Assembly (NCBI RefSeq): GCF_004770905.1
Contig: NZ_RQHT01000014.1
Span: forward strand, 2,041,001-2,105,000
From: Leptospira bandrabouensis
Lineage (GTDB): Bacteria > Spirochaetota > Leptospiria > Leptospirales > Leptospiraceae
Direction: 5' to 3'
Length of the DNA stretch: 64,000 bases
Made by a program: the position numbers and the translations under genes. Shown here one piece after another: positions 55,789 through 64,000 of this stretch. The notes beneath the pieces are model-generated. The model was not told the DNA's origin and did not search any database. It saw only the letters and a program-made list of their open reading frames with translations. Within the stretch, counting starts at the first letter, position 1; each line of letters opens with the position of its first letter.

Positions 55789-57842
55789 TGGGATTATACC
55801 AAGACATCAAAGATAAACAGGAGTTATTTGAAGCGGTCCAAAAACGACTTGGGCCAGAAAAAGCCACATTAATCGAAAAAGCATACCATATTGCCGATAA
55901 AATGCACGAAGGACAAAAACGTCTTTCGGGAGAACCTTATATCATTCATCCCATGAATGTGGCTTCCGTTTTAGACGAACTTGGTTTGGATGAACGTGCA
56001 ATTGCCGCAGGACTTTTGCATGATGTTGTAGAAGATACAAGTTACACTAAAGAGGATATGGCCCGTGAATTTGGGGAAGACATTGCTGCCCTTGTGGAAG
56101 GTGTGACCAAAATTTCAGAGATAAAATCTCAATCGAAAGAAACGGAAGCTGCTGAAAATATCCGCAAGATGTTACTTGCAACCATCAAAGATGTGCGAGT
56201 GATGCTCATCAAACTTGCTGATAAAACTCATAATGTTCGTACTTTAAAATTCCAACCCGAAGAAAAACAAAAAAGAATCGCAAAAGAAGTTTTGTCTCTC
56301 TATGCACCCATTGCCGGCCGTCTAGGTGTTTATAAAGTTAAATTTGAATTAGAAGATTTAGCCTTCCAGTCTTTACATCCAGAAGAATACCAAGAAATCA
56401 AAAAACGTGTCTCAGCCAAAAAGTCAGAACGTGATGAATACATTGAAAAAATAAAAATTATCCTCAAACAAAGGTTAGCTGAGATTAGTATTGATGCGCG
56501 AATTGAAGGTCGTGCGAAACATTTTTATTCGATTTACCGAAAGATGGTTACTAAAGAAAAATCATTTTCTGAAATTTTTGACCTTCGTGCGGTTCGAATC
56601 ATCACTAATGAAATTAAAGATTGTTACGGGGTTCTTGGAATCGTGCATACTTTATGGACACCCATTCCCGGTAGGTTCAAAGATTATATTGCCACTCCGA
56701 AAACCAATCTTTACCAATCCTTACACACAACTGTATTTGGACCTGATGGTCGACCTATGGAAGTACAAATCCGAACCAAGGATATGAATGCCATTGCAGA
56801 AAACGGGGTGGCAGCCCACTGGGCTTATAAAGAGTCAACGAACCTTTCCAAAACCTCCGTCATTTTACAGAATGGTGTGGAAAATGCCTTCCGTATGAAG
56901 TGGTTGGAAATTTTGAAATCATGGCAGGATCCAAGCCTTGATTCCAAAGAATTTATGGAGGAATTACAATATGACCTGCATGAAGATGAGGTTTTTGTTT
57001 TTACTCCTAAGGGCGAAATCATCGAGATGCCTAAGGGCGCAACAGTTCTCGATTATGCATTCCGAATTCATACCGATGTGGGATTACATGCTCGCGGTGG
57101 TAAGGTCAATGGAAGGATGGTTACACTTCGTACGGAATTAAAGTCTGGGGATCAGGTTGAAATCATCACTGAAAAAAGTTCCAAACCATCTCCTATTTGG
57201 TTAAGGATTGTTAAAACATCTGGCGCCAGACAGAAGTTACGTGCTTATTTTAGAAAACTACAGGAAGATTCACAAAGAGAAACCATTGGTTCTGTTTTAG
57301 AAACACAATCATCTGCGATTGATGAAAACACAATCAAAGAAATCAAAAAAGTAAAAATCAAAAAAACTCATAAAACAAATCCGCACCAAGAAGAATCCAA
57401 AGAATTTGGAATTTCTGTTGCGGGTTGGAACGATGTGCCAGTAAGAGTGGCCTCTTGTTGTACGCCCATCCCAGGAGATGAAATCATTGGATTCATCACA
57501 AGGGGACGGGGCGTGAGTGTTCATAAAAAAGATTGTACGACGGCAAGTAAACAACTCGAGTGGATGAAAACCATTCCAGTTCGTTGGGAAGGCCCAGGAG
57601 AACCCATTCCGATTCAAATCGAAGTGCGTGCCAAAGATGTACAAGGAATTTACTTATCAATGGTGGAATCCATCTCTAGCACAGAAACAAATATTTTGGA
57701 AGCAGGGGCATCATCCCATCCCAATGGAACACTCACCGCCAAATTTATGTTAGAAGTGGATCATTTGGACCAACTAAAAGAAATTTTGGAAAACTTACGA
57801 ATGATCCAAGGTGTAGTTTTTGCGGAAAGAGTTAAAAAATAA
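55788..57842 (+). CDS. rel: bifunctional (p)ppGpp synthetase/hydrolase
   Basis: Rel/SpoT makes and destroys the stringent-response alarmone. The HD hydrolase domain (about 25-190) carries YIIHPMNVASVLDEL and LLHDVVEDTSYT (HDxxED). The synthetase domain shows FKDYIATPKTNLYQSLHTTV. The TGS domain (about 395-455) has VFVFTPKGEIIEMPKGATVLD. The C-terminus has the zinc-finger-like CCTPIPGDEIIGF...HKKDC and an ACT domain. At 684 residues it is full length, so probably the sole long RSH of the genome. It is translationally coupled to nadC. Confidence 0.95.
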   Translation: MGLYQDIKDKQELFEAVQKRLGPEKATLIEKAYHIADKMHEGQKRLSGEPYIIHPMNVASVLDELGLDERAIAAGLLHDVVEDTSYTKEDMAREFGEDIAALVEGVTKISEIKSQSKETEAAENIRKMLLATIKDVRVMLIKLADKTHNVRTLKFQPEEKQKRIAKEVLSLYAPIAGRLGVYKVKFELEDLAFQSLHPEEYQEIKKRVSAKKSERDEYIEKIKIILKQRLAEISIDARIEGRAKHFYSIYRKMVTKEKSFSEIFDLRAVRIITNEIKDCYGVLGIVHTLWTPIPGRFKDYIATPKTNLYQSLHTTVFGPDGRPMEVQIRTKDMNAIAENGVAAHWAYKESTNLSKTSVILQNGVENAFRMKWLEILKSWQDPSLDSKEFMEELQYDLHEDEVFVFTPKGEIIEMPKGATVLDYAFRIHTDVGLHARGGKVNGRMVTLRTELKSGDQVEIITEKSSKPSPIWLRIVKTSGARQKLRAYFRKLQEDSQRETIGSVLETQSSAIDENTIKEIKKVKIKKTHKTNPHQEESKEFGISVAGWNDVPVRVASCCTPIPGDEIIGFITRGRGVSVHKKDCTTASKQLEWMKTIPVRWEGPGEPIPIQIEVRAKDVQGIYLSMVESISSTETNILEAGASSHPNGTLTAKFMLEVDHLDQLKEILENLRMIQGVVFAERVKK

Positions 57843-59223
57843 ACCACTGTGCTTGGTTTGGATTTAATTTAAAATAAATTCCTTCTTCTGATTTTGTCTG
57901 TGGGAATTCGACACCTGACACCAGGTCGGTTAGGATAGATTGAAATTGGATTCCTTCTTGGAAGGGAATCCAACCAGAAACTTTTTTATTGGTTTCATTC
58001 CATAAGATTAGTTCCGTCTCATCTCCGGTCTGAATGGCTCTGGTAAAAACCGCAGAGCCATTGAATTCTATGTAATTTGGTTGGTAAAACATGCTACTCG
58101 AATTTCTTTTGGTAATGGTTTTCATTGCGCGTTTGTAATACATTTCTGTGACCTGATTCGAGTTTTCGGGATCTGTTTGAATCATTTGAACGGGAATTTT
58201 TTTGGTCAAACCTAGATTTTGCCCTTCGTGGAATAATAAAATACATTCAGAGAAAGAAAGTAAACTAAAGTAAGTATGGGAATTTTCACCAAATTGGTGT
58301 TTGGCTCTTTCTTCGTCATGATTTTCTAAAAAACGTATTTTGGATAATTTTGTATTTTCATTTAAACTTTGAGAGATAAAGTGAAACTGGTTTTCTTTGA
58401 GAGTATCGTAAAAAGATTTATCATAAGTGGCATCGAACCCTAAGTCGAGTAACCGATTTTCCATTCCCCAATAGGCTTCTGCATAAAACTTAAAATTTGG
58501 ATAGTTTTGCCTTACTGTATCAATCACTCGTTTCCAGTCATATACCGATTTTTTTTCATGAGTTTTTTCAAATACATCGGGAAGGAGTAACATTGCCATA
58601 TCACAACGAACACCATCGCAGACTTTTGCGATTTCTTTTAAAATTTGAATGTGTTTTTTTTCGACATCTGGGTTGGAAAAATCCCATTGAATGGTATCGG
58701 TCCATCCGTCAAAATAAGGATCGCGGCCATGAACATAACGATTCCCATTTGCATGCAAAAATGAATTTTTTGCAGAGACCGAATCAGTGGCGATGAGAAA
58801 TAAATGGGGATCCGATTCGATGAGTGGGGAGTCAATTGCCATATGGTTTGGAACAAAGTCTAAGATTAATTTTTTATTCCATTCATGGATCTGTTTGTAT
58901 ACGTTTGTTAGGTTGTCATTGGCGGAAACTAATGGGTCTGGTGTGTAAGAATAAATCGAATATGGTGAACCGTAGACATCTTCCGCAAAAAGAGGATGTT
59001 TGACCGCTAGGAATCCTGGTTGCAGCTCCGGCATTGAACGGGCAATGGATTGAGACTTAGGGCTATTTTTCCAGACTCCCATCAGCCAAATTTCCTCAGC
59101 CCATACAAAAGGAAGAGAATCTTTCAGAGAAGAAAGGGCGAATTCGAGAGGTTCTTTCATTTTTGAACAAAAAAGCCTTGAGCCAATCTCGTACAAACGG
59201 ATTTGATGGAAGGGATGTTTCAT
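57832..59223 (-). CDS. alpha-amylase family (GH13) glycoside hydrolase (463 aa)
   Basis: The (beta/alpha)8 barrel motifs are present: LILDFVPNHMAIDS, DGVRCDMAMLLLPD (nucleophile Asp), FKFYAEAYWGM (acid/base Glu) and FLENHDEERAKH (transition-state Asp). There is no signal peptide, so it acts in the cytosol on alpha-glucans, trehalose-like sugars or phosphorylated derivatives. Length fits a GH13 enzyme with a short C-terminal beta domain (about 390-463). The ATG at 59223 has no clear ribosome-binding site; an in-frame TTG lies at 59235. The start region overlaps that of the divergent transporter gene. Confidence 0.88.
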   Translation of the reverse strand: MKHPFHQIRLYEIGSRLFCSKMKEPLEFALSSLKDSLPFVWAEEIWLMGVWKNSPKSQSIARSMPELQPGFLAVKHPLFAEDVYGSPYSIYSYTPDPLVSANDNLTNVYKQIHEWNKKLILDFVPNHMAIDSPLIESDPHLFLIATDSVSAKNSFLHANGNRYVHGRDPYFDGWTDTIQWDFSNPDVEKKHIQILKEIAKVCDGVRCDMAMLLLPDVFEKTHEKKSVYDWKRVIDTVRQNYPNFKFYAEAYWGMENRLLDLGFDATYDKSFYDTLKENQFHFISQSLNENTKLSKIRFLENHDEERAKHQFGENSHTYFSLLSFSECILLFHEGQNLGLTKKIPVQMIQTDPENSNQVTEMYYKRAMKTITKRNSSSMFYQPNYIEFNGSAVFTRAIQTGDETELILWNETNKKVSGWIPFQEGIQFQSILTDLVSGVEFPQTKSEEGIYFKLNPNQAQWFIF

Positions 59224-61062
59224 AACAAAGTTCAAATATTCAAGTACAGTTCCTCCTTACGCAAGATAGTTTTGTTTAGTTTGACAGGACTTTTATCAAT
59301 GGCTTTCTTCCTCCATTGTTCGGAAGAAGAGACAAAAGAGTCTATGTCCAAGGTGAATGACCTTCCTTGGGAAGGGGATATGGCTTCTATCCCCACTGCC
59401 CTTCGTATGAAAAATCCTGTGGCTGATCCCAAAGCCAAAAAAGGGGGAAGGATTCGCATTTATTCCCACCAGTTCCCAAAATCTTTAAATTATTATCTGG
59501 ACCAGTTTACAACTACAGCAAGGATTTTTACTAGTTTGTATGAACCGCTGACTGGCTACCATCCGCTGACTTTAGAAACCATTCCTCATTTAGCACGGGA
59601 TTGGAAAATCTCTCCTGACAAAAAGAAATTTACATTCTATTTGGATCCAAACGCACGTTGGTCGGATGGTAAACCAGTAACTGCAGATGATGTGATTTTT
59701 ACTTATGATACAATTATGAATCCAAAAAATGGAACTGCAGTGTTCCGTGTTTCCCTATCAAGATTTTTAAAACCTGTTAAATTAGATGACCTAACAGTTG
59801 TTTTTGAAGCAAAGGAAGTTCATTGGAATAATTTTAATGACGTTGCATCTTCTATTTTTATTTTACCGAAACATCATTTTGAGGGAAAAGATTTTAATAA
59901 GGAGAATATGGAGTTTCCTGTTGTTTCTGGTCCATATAAAATCACTGAAGTTAAAAAGAATCGTTATATTAAATTAGAAAGAAGAGGGGACTGGTGGCAA
60001 AGAGCTTATCCTTTCAATACAGGACGAAATAACTTTGATCAGATTGTTTATAAGGTTTATAACGAAGAGGCAGTGGCGCTCCAAGCATTCAAAAAGGGAG
60101 ATATCGATATTTATCCAGTTTATTCGGCTTATGTTTGGGTGGAAGAAGCAAAAGGGGAACCATTTGATAAAAATTGGATCGCAAAACAAAGGATTTTCAA
60201 TTTAAAACCCATCGGATTTCAGGGTTGGGCAATGAACTCTAGACGATCCATCTTCTCTGATAAACGAGTGAGAGAAGCAATGAATCTACTTGTCGATCGT
60301 AAACTCATGATCGATAAACTTGCGTATGGTGAATATGATCCAACGAATAGTTATTATCCTGATTTTTACTTAGGTGGCGAAAAAAATCCAAACCAACCTA
60401 CAGAATTCAATATTGAAAAAGCAAGGAAACTTTTGGCAGAGGCTGGTTGGAAACCCAATGCAGAAGGGATATTGGAAAAAGATGGCAAACCATTCCAATT
60501 TTCAATTTTAGATAGAGATAAAAAAACTGAAAAGTATTTCACAGTATTTTTAGAAAAAGCAAAAGAAGTCGGAATTCGTGCATCCATTGATACTTTAGAT
60601 TTGGCGGCATGGAGTGAACGAGTTGATAAATACGATTTTGATATGACCTGGGCTGCATGGGGATCCGGTATATTTAAAGATCCTGAAACACAATGGCTTT
60701 CTAAATACGCTGATGAAGAGGGACAACCCAACTTACCTGGATTAAAAATTTCGGAAGTGGATAAACTCATCGAAAAACAAAAAACAGAATTTTCTGTTTC
60801 CAAACGAAATGAAATTTTGAAACAAATCGATCGAATTGTTTATAAAGAATATCCTTATGTTTTGTTATGGCATTTACCAAGTACAAGATTACTCTATTGG
60901 CAAAAATATGGAGTTCCGAATTTGCCTTTGGGTAAATATGGAGATGAAAGTTTTTCTTCCGACTACTGGTGGTATGATGAAGAAAAAGATAAAAGTTTAT
61001 CAAATGCAGTTTCGAGTAAGGAAAAATTTTCAGATTACGAAGCGGTTGTTCGTTGGAAGTAG
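59215..61062 (+). CDS. ABC transporter substrate-binding lipoprotein, family 5 (about 615 aa)
   Basis: The signal sequence LRKIVLFSLTGLLSMAFFLHC ends in a lipobox-like FFLHC. The mature protein matches the peptide/nickel family 5: LAPDWKISPDKK-like (LARDWKISPDKKKFTFYL), ARWSDGKPVTADDVIFTYD, VSGPYKITEVKKNRYIKLER and RVREAMNLLVDRKLMID. It should bind oligopeptides or similar solutes in the periplasm, yet no permease or ATPase genes are adjacent. Start codons at 59203, 59206 and 59215 are possible. All overlap the opposing GH13 start. Confidence 0.85.
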   Translation: MFHNKVQIFKYSSSLRKIVLFSLTGLLSMAFFLHCSEEETKESMSKVNDLPWEGDMASIPTALRMKNPVADPKAKKGGRIRIYSHQFPKSLNYYLDQFTTTARIFTSLYEPLTGYHPLTLETIPHLARDWKISPDKKKFTFYLDPNARWSDGKPVTADDVIFTYDTIMNPKNGTAVFRVSLSRFLKPVKLDDLTVVFEAKEVHWNNFNDVASSIFILPKHHFEGKDFNKENMEFPVVSGPYKITEVKKNRYIKLERRGDWWQRAYPFNTGRNNFDQIVYKVYNEEAVALQAFKKGDIDIYPVYSAYVWVEEAKGEPFDKNWIAKQRIFNLKPIGFQGWAMNSRRSIFSDKRVREAMNLLVDRKLMIDKLAYGEYDPTNSYYPDFYLGGEKNPNQPTEFNIEKARKLLAEAGWKPNAEGILEKDGKPFQFSILDRDKKTEKYFTVFLEKAKEVGIRASIDTLDLAAWSERVDKYDFDMTWAAWGSGIFKDPETQWLSKYADEEGQPNLPGLKISEVDKLIEKQKTEFSVSKRNEILKQIDRIVYKEYPYVLLWHLPSTRLLYWQKYGVPNLPLGKYGDESFSSDYWWYDEEKDKSLSNAVSSKEKFSDYEAVVRWK

Positions 61063-61071
61063 AAATTAAGT

Positions 61072-62154
61072 ATGTCTGAAAAAAAGGGCCCGATCAAGGG
61101 GATTCGTGATCGGATTTCCCAACTCTGGAACCAATATCCAAACTGGGGAAAAATCCCCCAGTTTTTGGAGCTTTTGGAGAAAGGTCTCGACAAAGAGTTG
61201 TTTGTCGATCCAGATAAAAAAGAAATCCCCATTCCCATTGAGGACCTTCCCGTTGATGAAGTATTACGAAAGTCAGGTTTCTTTCGTAATCTTTATGAAA
61301 AACTTTTTCCTGTTTCTCATGTTTTCCGAATCACCTACCGTTATGATCGTGAATTTTTAGATAACTTTATGCCTTTGTCTCAAGGGGGATACATTGGCCG
61401 CGGATCTTATAAATTTGTTTATCAACTTCCTTGGAACCAAGTGGTCAAAATTGGAAAGTCCAAGTTACCTTCTGATGCAATTTTTGGATCTTTGTTCAAA
61501 GAAGTTGGCAAAGACCTTTCTCGGTTTTTAAAACCGGAAGAGATGGAGTTACGAAATTATTTAAAAAACCAAACCTCTCGTGATTCCAAAAAAGATGAAA
61601 TCGATTTTAAATTCAAACGTTTGGGTTTAGAAAGATTACATTATTGGAAACTAAAGTCCCTCATCCCCGATTTAGTGGTACCCACTCGTTTTTTTATGGG
61701 AATGCGAGTTAGAAATAACCCATTTGGAATTCCCAATGTCACTTTAACACCTTGCGACCAACAACCGTTACTTGCCGGTAAACATTTAAAGGAATTTACC
61801 ATTCGCAATGAAAAGTTAGACCAAAATCCAATTATGGAGAAACTTTTTCCTAAATGGAAATTGAATTTTGATTCACATAGATTTGGTGTGATTTCCAAAT
61901 CCAAACTAAAAAAAATTGCAGTAGATTTTAATCGTGTGATCGAAGTGACAAAGTATTTAGCCGAAGAAGAGAAGTTGATCTTTGATATTCATGCAGAAAA
62001 TATCATCATCACATTACCAGACTTTGAGTTAAAAATTTTTGATTTTCACGTTTTTGATGATTATTTGTATGAACCTTCGGAAGAAAATCCTACTCCAGAG
62101 ATGGATCACATTCAAATCATTGAAGAGTTTATTAAATCTTTTGAGTTAGATTAA
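61072..62154 (+). CDS. divergent protein-kinase-fold protein (360 aa)
   Basis: I do not recognise a named family, but the order of motifs fits the protein kinase-like superfamily: a glycine loop IGRGSYKFVYQL (108-119), a Lys in VVKIGK (K126), a catalytic-loop-like DIHAENIII (D305, N310) and a DFG-like IFDFHVFDD (D324). The N-terminal 95 residues are helical and unlike kinases. It could phosphorylate a small molecule or sugar, or be a pseudokinase. It lies 10 nt after the substrate-binding protein gene and 4 nt before the GT-C gene, so it is part of an operon. Confidence 0.55.
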   Translation: MSEKKGPIKGIRDRISQLWNQYPNWGKIPQFLELLEKGLDKELFVDPDKKEIPIPIEDLPVDEVLRKSGFFRNLYEKLFPVSHVFRITYRYDREFLDNFMPLSQGGYIGRGSYKFVYQLPWNQVVKIGKSKLPSDAIFGSLFKEVGKDLSRFLKPEEMELRNYLKNQTSRDSKKDEIDFKFKRLGLERLHYWKLKSLIPDLVVPTRFFMGMRVRNNPFGIPNVTLTPCDQQPLLAGKHLKEFTIRNEKLDQNPIMEKLFPKWKLNFDSHRFGVISKSKLKKIAVDFNRVIEVTKYLAEEEKLIFDIHAENIIITLPDFELKIFDFHVFDDYLYEPSEENPTPEMDHIQIIEEFIKSFELD

Positions 62155-62157
62155 TTC

Positions 62158-63708
62158 ATGTTAATGTTTAAACGGAATTTGATTTCTTTTTATATACTTT
62201 CTCTAGTTTTTTTTGTTTTTGCATTGTACCAAAGTTACAAGTGGAAATGGATCTGCGATGACGCTTATATCAGTTTTGTTTATGCAAGAAATTTGTATGA
62301 GGGCTCTGGACTTGTTTTTAATTTAGGGGAAAGGGTAGAGGGTTATACAAATTTTCTTTGGACTCTTATTCTTTCCTTTGGTTATTTTCTAAAACTGGAA
62401 CCACAATTTCTTTCTCTATTCCTTGGGATTTTCTTTTATTTGATGACTCTTTTGGTTTTCTTTTATGAAGAGAATCGTATCTCCTTTGGTAAAATATATC
62501 CCCTCCTTTTGGTGCATTTGGCATTATTTTTTCACCTTCATATCTTTGCCACTTCGGGATTAGAAACTTCCCTTTTTACATTTTTAGTCTGTTTTGGTTT
62601 TCTTTTATGGGAAAAAGAAAATGATTTTCTTTTTTTAGTTTTTTTCCTTTCTGCACTGGTTCGTCCCGAAGGGGCACTTTTTTTATCTTCGGCTTCTCTG
62701 GATTGGATAATTCGAAAGAGAAGATGGAAACCAGTTTTATTTGGCTTTTTGTTTTTGGGATTTTTATGTTTTCGTTTTTTTTATTATGATGATATCTTCC
62801 CGAATACTTTTTATGCAAAAGGAAATAAGGGAGCCTATTTTTCCCAAGGGATTTATTATCTTCTTTATTTCTTAAAGTCCTATCCACTTTATCTTTTCGT
62901 TTTGATCCTTTCTGGAATTCAAATATATAAGACCTTCCTGGATCGAAAAGAATACAGATTCCTTTTTTCCTCAGTTGTTTTATACATCCTTTATGTTTTG
63001 TATGTGGGTGGGGATTTTATGGGGATTCGATTTTGGATTCCCATATTGCCATATCTCTCTTATTTGGCGTTTCGGCAGATCCATGAATGGGATATGGATT
63101 CTCAAATAGAATCTCAAAAAAAAAATTTATTTTTTAGATTCTATTCTAAAAACCAAGTTCTTGTGGCTTTTTTATTTATTTTATCTACGGCAGTGTATAT
63201 AGATCCTTTAAAAGTTAAAGAAACTAGAATTCCTGATTGGCATGGAATCGTCGAAGAACGAATGTTTTATGAGGACCATTTGATTCGGACTTCTGGTTAT
63301 GATACAGATGCACTTTCTGAGTTCCGTGTAGCCTTTTTTGGTGCACAGGCACATTTTATATATTACTTAAGACCTTCTTTTGCGTTTGAAGCGGAATCAG
63401 GTTTAACAGATCGCGAATTTGCAAAGAAGAAAGTTGGAACTCGGGGAAGGATTGGTCATGAAGGTGAATTGGACCCAAATGATTTAGTGACTCGTAATAT
63501 AGAAATCTTACTAGATAATCGTCTTCCTAGTATGTCCTTACCCAATATCCAGTATACTTGGAGAAATATTCCGATTCGTTTTTATGTCAGGGTTTATGAT
63601 CCAAATAAATTTAAATCACTCTGTGTTCGTAGTGATTGGAATTGCGATGACCTCTTTTTGCAATTCAAGTTGAATCATTGGGATACAAACAAAGTGAGAG
63701 TGTTTTAG
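62158..63708 (+). CDS. GT-C-fold membrane glycosyltransferase-like protein (516 aa)
   Basis: About ten membrane helices cover the first 400 residues. The first periplasmic loop contains CDDAYISFVYARNLYEG, with GLVFNLGERVEGYTNFLW: the DD pair and this pattern are typical of GT-C enzymes related to ArnT, PMT and mycobacterial AftB, which use polyprenyl-phosphate sugars. The C-terminal 120 residues are soluble. The acceptor is unknown; decoration of LPS or a surface glycan is likely. ATG at 62158 is 4 nt after the kinase-like gene. Confidence 0.75.
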   Translation: MLMFKRNLISFYILSLVFFVFALYQSYKWKWICDDAYISFVYARNLYEGSGLVFNLGERVEGYTNFLWTLILSFGYFLKLEPQFLSLFLGIFFYLMTLLVFFYEENRISFGKIYPLLLVHLALFFHLHIFATSGLETSLFTFLVCFGFLLWEKENDFLFLVFFLSALVRPEGALFLSSASLDWIIRKRRWKPVLFGFLFLGFLCFRFFYYDDIFPNTFYAKGNKGAYFSQGIYYLLYFLKSYPLYLFVLILSGIQIYKTFLDRKEYRFLFSSVVLYILYVLYVGGDFMGIRFWIPILPYLSYLAFRQIHEWDMDSQIESQKKNLFFRFYSKNQVLVAFLFILSTAVYIDPLKVKETRIPDWHGIVEERMFYEDHLIRTSGYDTDALSEFRVAFFGAQAHFIYYLRPSFAFEAESGLTDREFAKKKVGTRGRIGHEGELDPNDLVTRNIEILLDNRLPSMSLPNIQYTWRNIPIRFYVRVYDPNKFKSLCVRSDWNCDDLFLQFKLNHWDTNKVRVF

Positions 63709-63717
63709 AAATCGAAA

Positions 63718-64000
63718 ATGGAATTTTTTAAAGAAATCTCGACAGATTATGGAAACATTCAGTATGGAACTGCTGGCAAACCATCCGTGAGTGGTTTAGA
63801 AAATGATTTTCCCTCTTATCCCAAAACACCGGAAGTTTGGAAGCTTTATATAGAAAAATGGCTGAGTAAAGAGTGGATTGGTAATTCAAAAGATTTGGTA
63901 GTCCTAAACCAAGTGCATGGTGATTCTATCCATCAAGTCAGTACAGATTCACTTAGAGAAGAGGCAAAATCGAACTTCATTTGGGAAGGGGATGGGTTAT
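63718..64000 (+). CDS. YfiH/PgeF-family (multicopper polyphenol oxidase-like) protein, N-terminal part
   Basis: The gene runs off the right edge; 94 codons are visible. The translation starts MEFFKEISTDYGNIQYGTAG and contains VVLNQVHGDSIHQV, the signature of the YfiH/DUF152 family, with EGDGL at the edge matching the 'E-x-D-x-L' motif that follows. Members are zinc enzymes described as peptidoglycan-editing factor (PgeF) or purine nucleoside phosphorylase-like. It lies 9 nt after the GT-C gene, on the same strand. Confidence 0.8.
   Translation, partial: MEFFKEISTDYGNIQYGTAGKPSVSGLENDFPSYPKTPEVWKLYIEKWLSKEWIGNSKDLVVLNQVHGDSIHQVSTDSLREEAKSNFIWEGDGL

Overview
The window reads as chromosomal DNA of a spirochaete of the genus Leptospira. 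Lineage markers are tandem FlaA sheath-protein genes behind a PUR-type nucleic-acid-binding gene, a 921-residue GreA fused to a long helical N-terminal region, a P83/100-like protein, many relaxed-lipobox lipoproteins and TPR proteins, and frequent TTG/GTG starts. Base composition looks moderate (about 40% GC by eye), and the genes are ordinary free-living metabolism and signalling, with no insertion sequences or phage. I lean towards a saprophytic-clade Leptospira, but species is inference.

Layout. 1-3.2 kb (minus strand): end of an SGNH-type protein, a membrane protein, tRNA-Val(GAC), a compact UvrD-like helicase and a methyltransferase. 3.2-6.1 kb: exported fibronectin-like and TPR proteins. 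6.1-11 kb: an iPGM-like metalloenzyme opposite a large membrane sensor-like protein, a TPR protein and a small ribbon-helix-helix/PIN-like pair. 11-14.8 kb (minus): LamG-like exported protein, rpiB, a secreted hypothetical and serC. 14.9-24.6 kb: P83/100-like protein, MFS transporter, TPR protein, ilvB-ilvN, a secreted gluzincin-like protein, trxB and a TPR lipoprotein. 24.7-28 kb: xer recombinase, RsbW-like kinase, hslV, hslU. 28-30.8 kb (minus): pabB-pabC fusion and a GHKL protein. 30.9-36.1 kb: lipoyl domain, phosphoesterase, Mrp/ApbC, a UVR-like protein, a GGQ release-factor-like protein and a SpoIIE phosphatase with membrane sensor. 36.2-40 kb (minus): groES-groEL under two CIRCE elements, and a HerA-like ATPase. 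40-43.8 kb: hybrid histidine kinase, NarL-type regulator, cyclic-nucleotide-binding protein. 43.9-50.7 kb: PUR protein, flaA2, flaA1, GreA fusion, M23 peptidase. 50.8-54.9 kb: LptE-like lipoprotein, fur-family regulator, tgt, STAS antagonist, LysM lipoprotein. 54.9-64 kb: nadC, rel, a GH13 hydrolase, a peptide-binding lipoprotein, a cryptic kinase-like protein, a GT-C membrane protein and the start of a YfiH/PgeF-family gene.

Themes. Protein quality control (hslVU, groESL), stringent response (rel), and partner-switch signalling parts (RsbW-like kinase, SpoIIE phosphatase, STAS protein, GHKL protein) are scattered across the window. Envelope biogenesis (LptE-like, M23, LysM, GT-C, FlaA) fills much of the rest. 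Coding density is very high: many neighbours overlap by 1-30 nt, and no gap over about 300 bases lacks a gene. The least familiar items are the RHH/degenerate-PIN pair at 10.5-11.0 kb, the kinase-fold protein at 61.1-62.2 kb, the large sensor-like protein at 7.1-9.9 kb and the dual-CIRCE groES control region.
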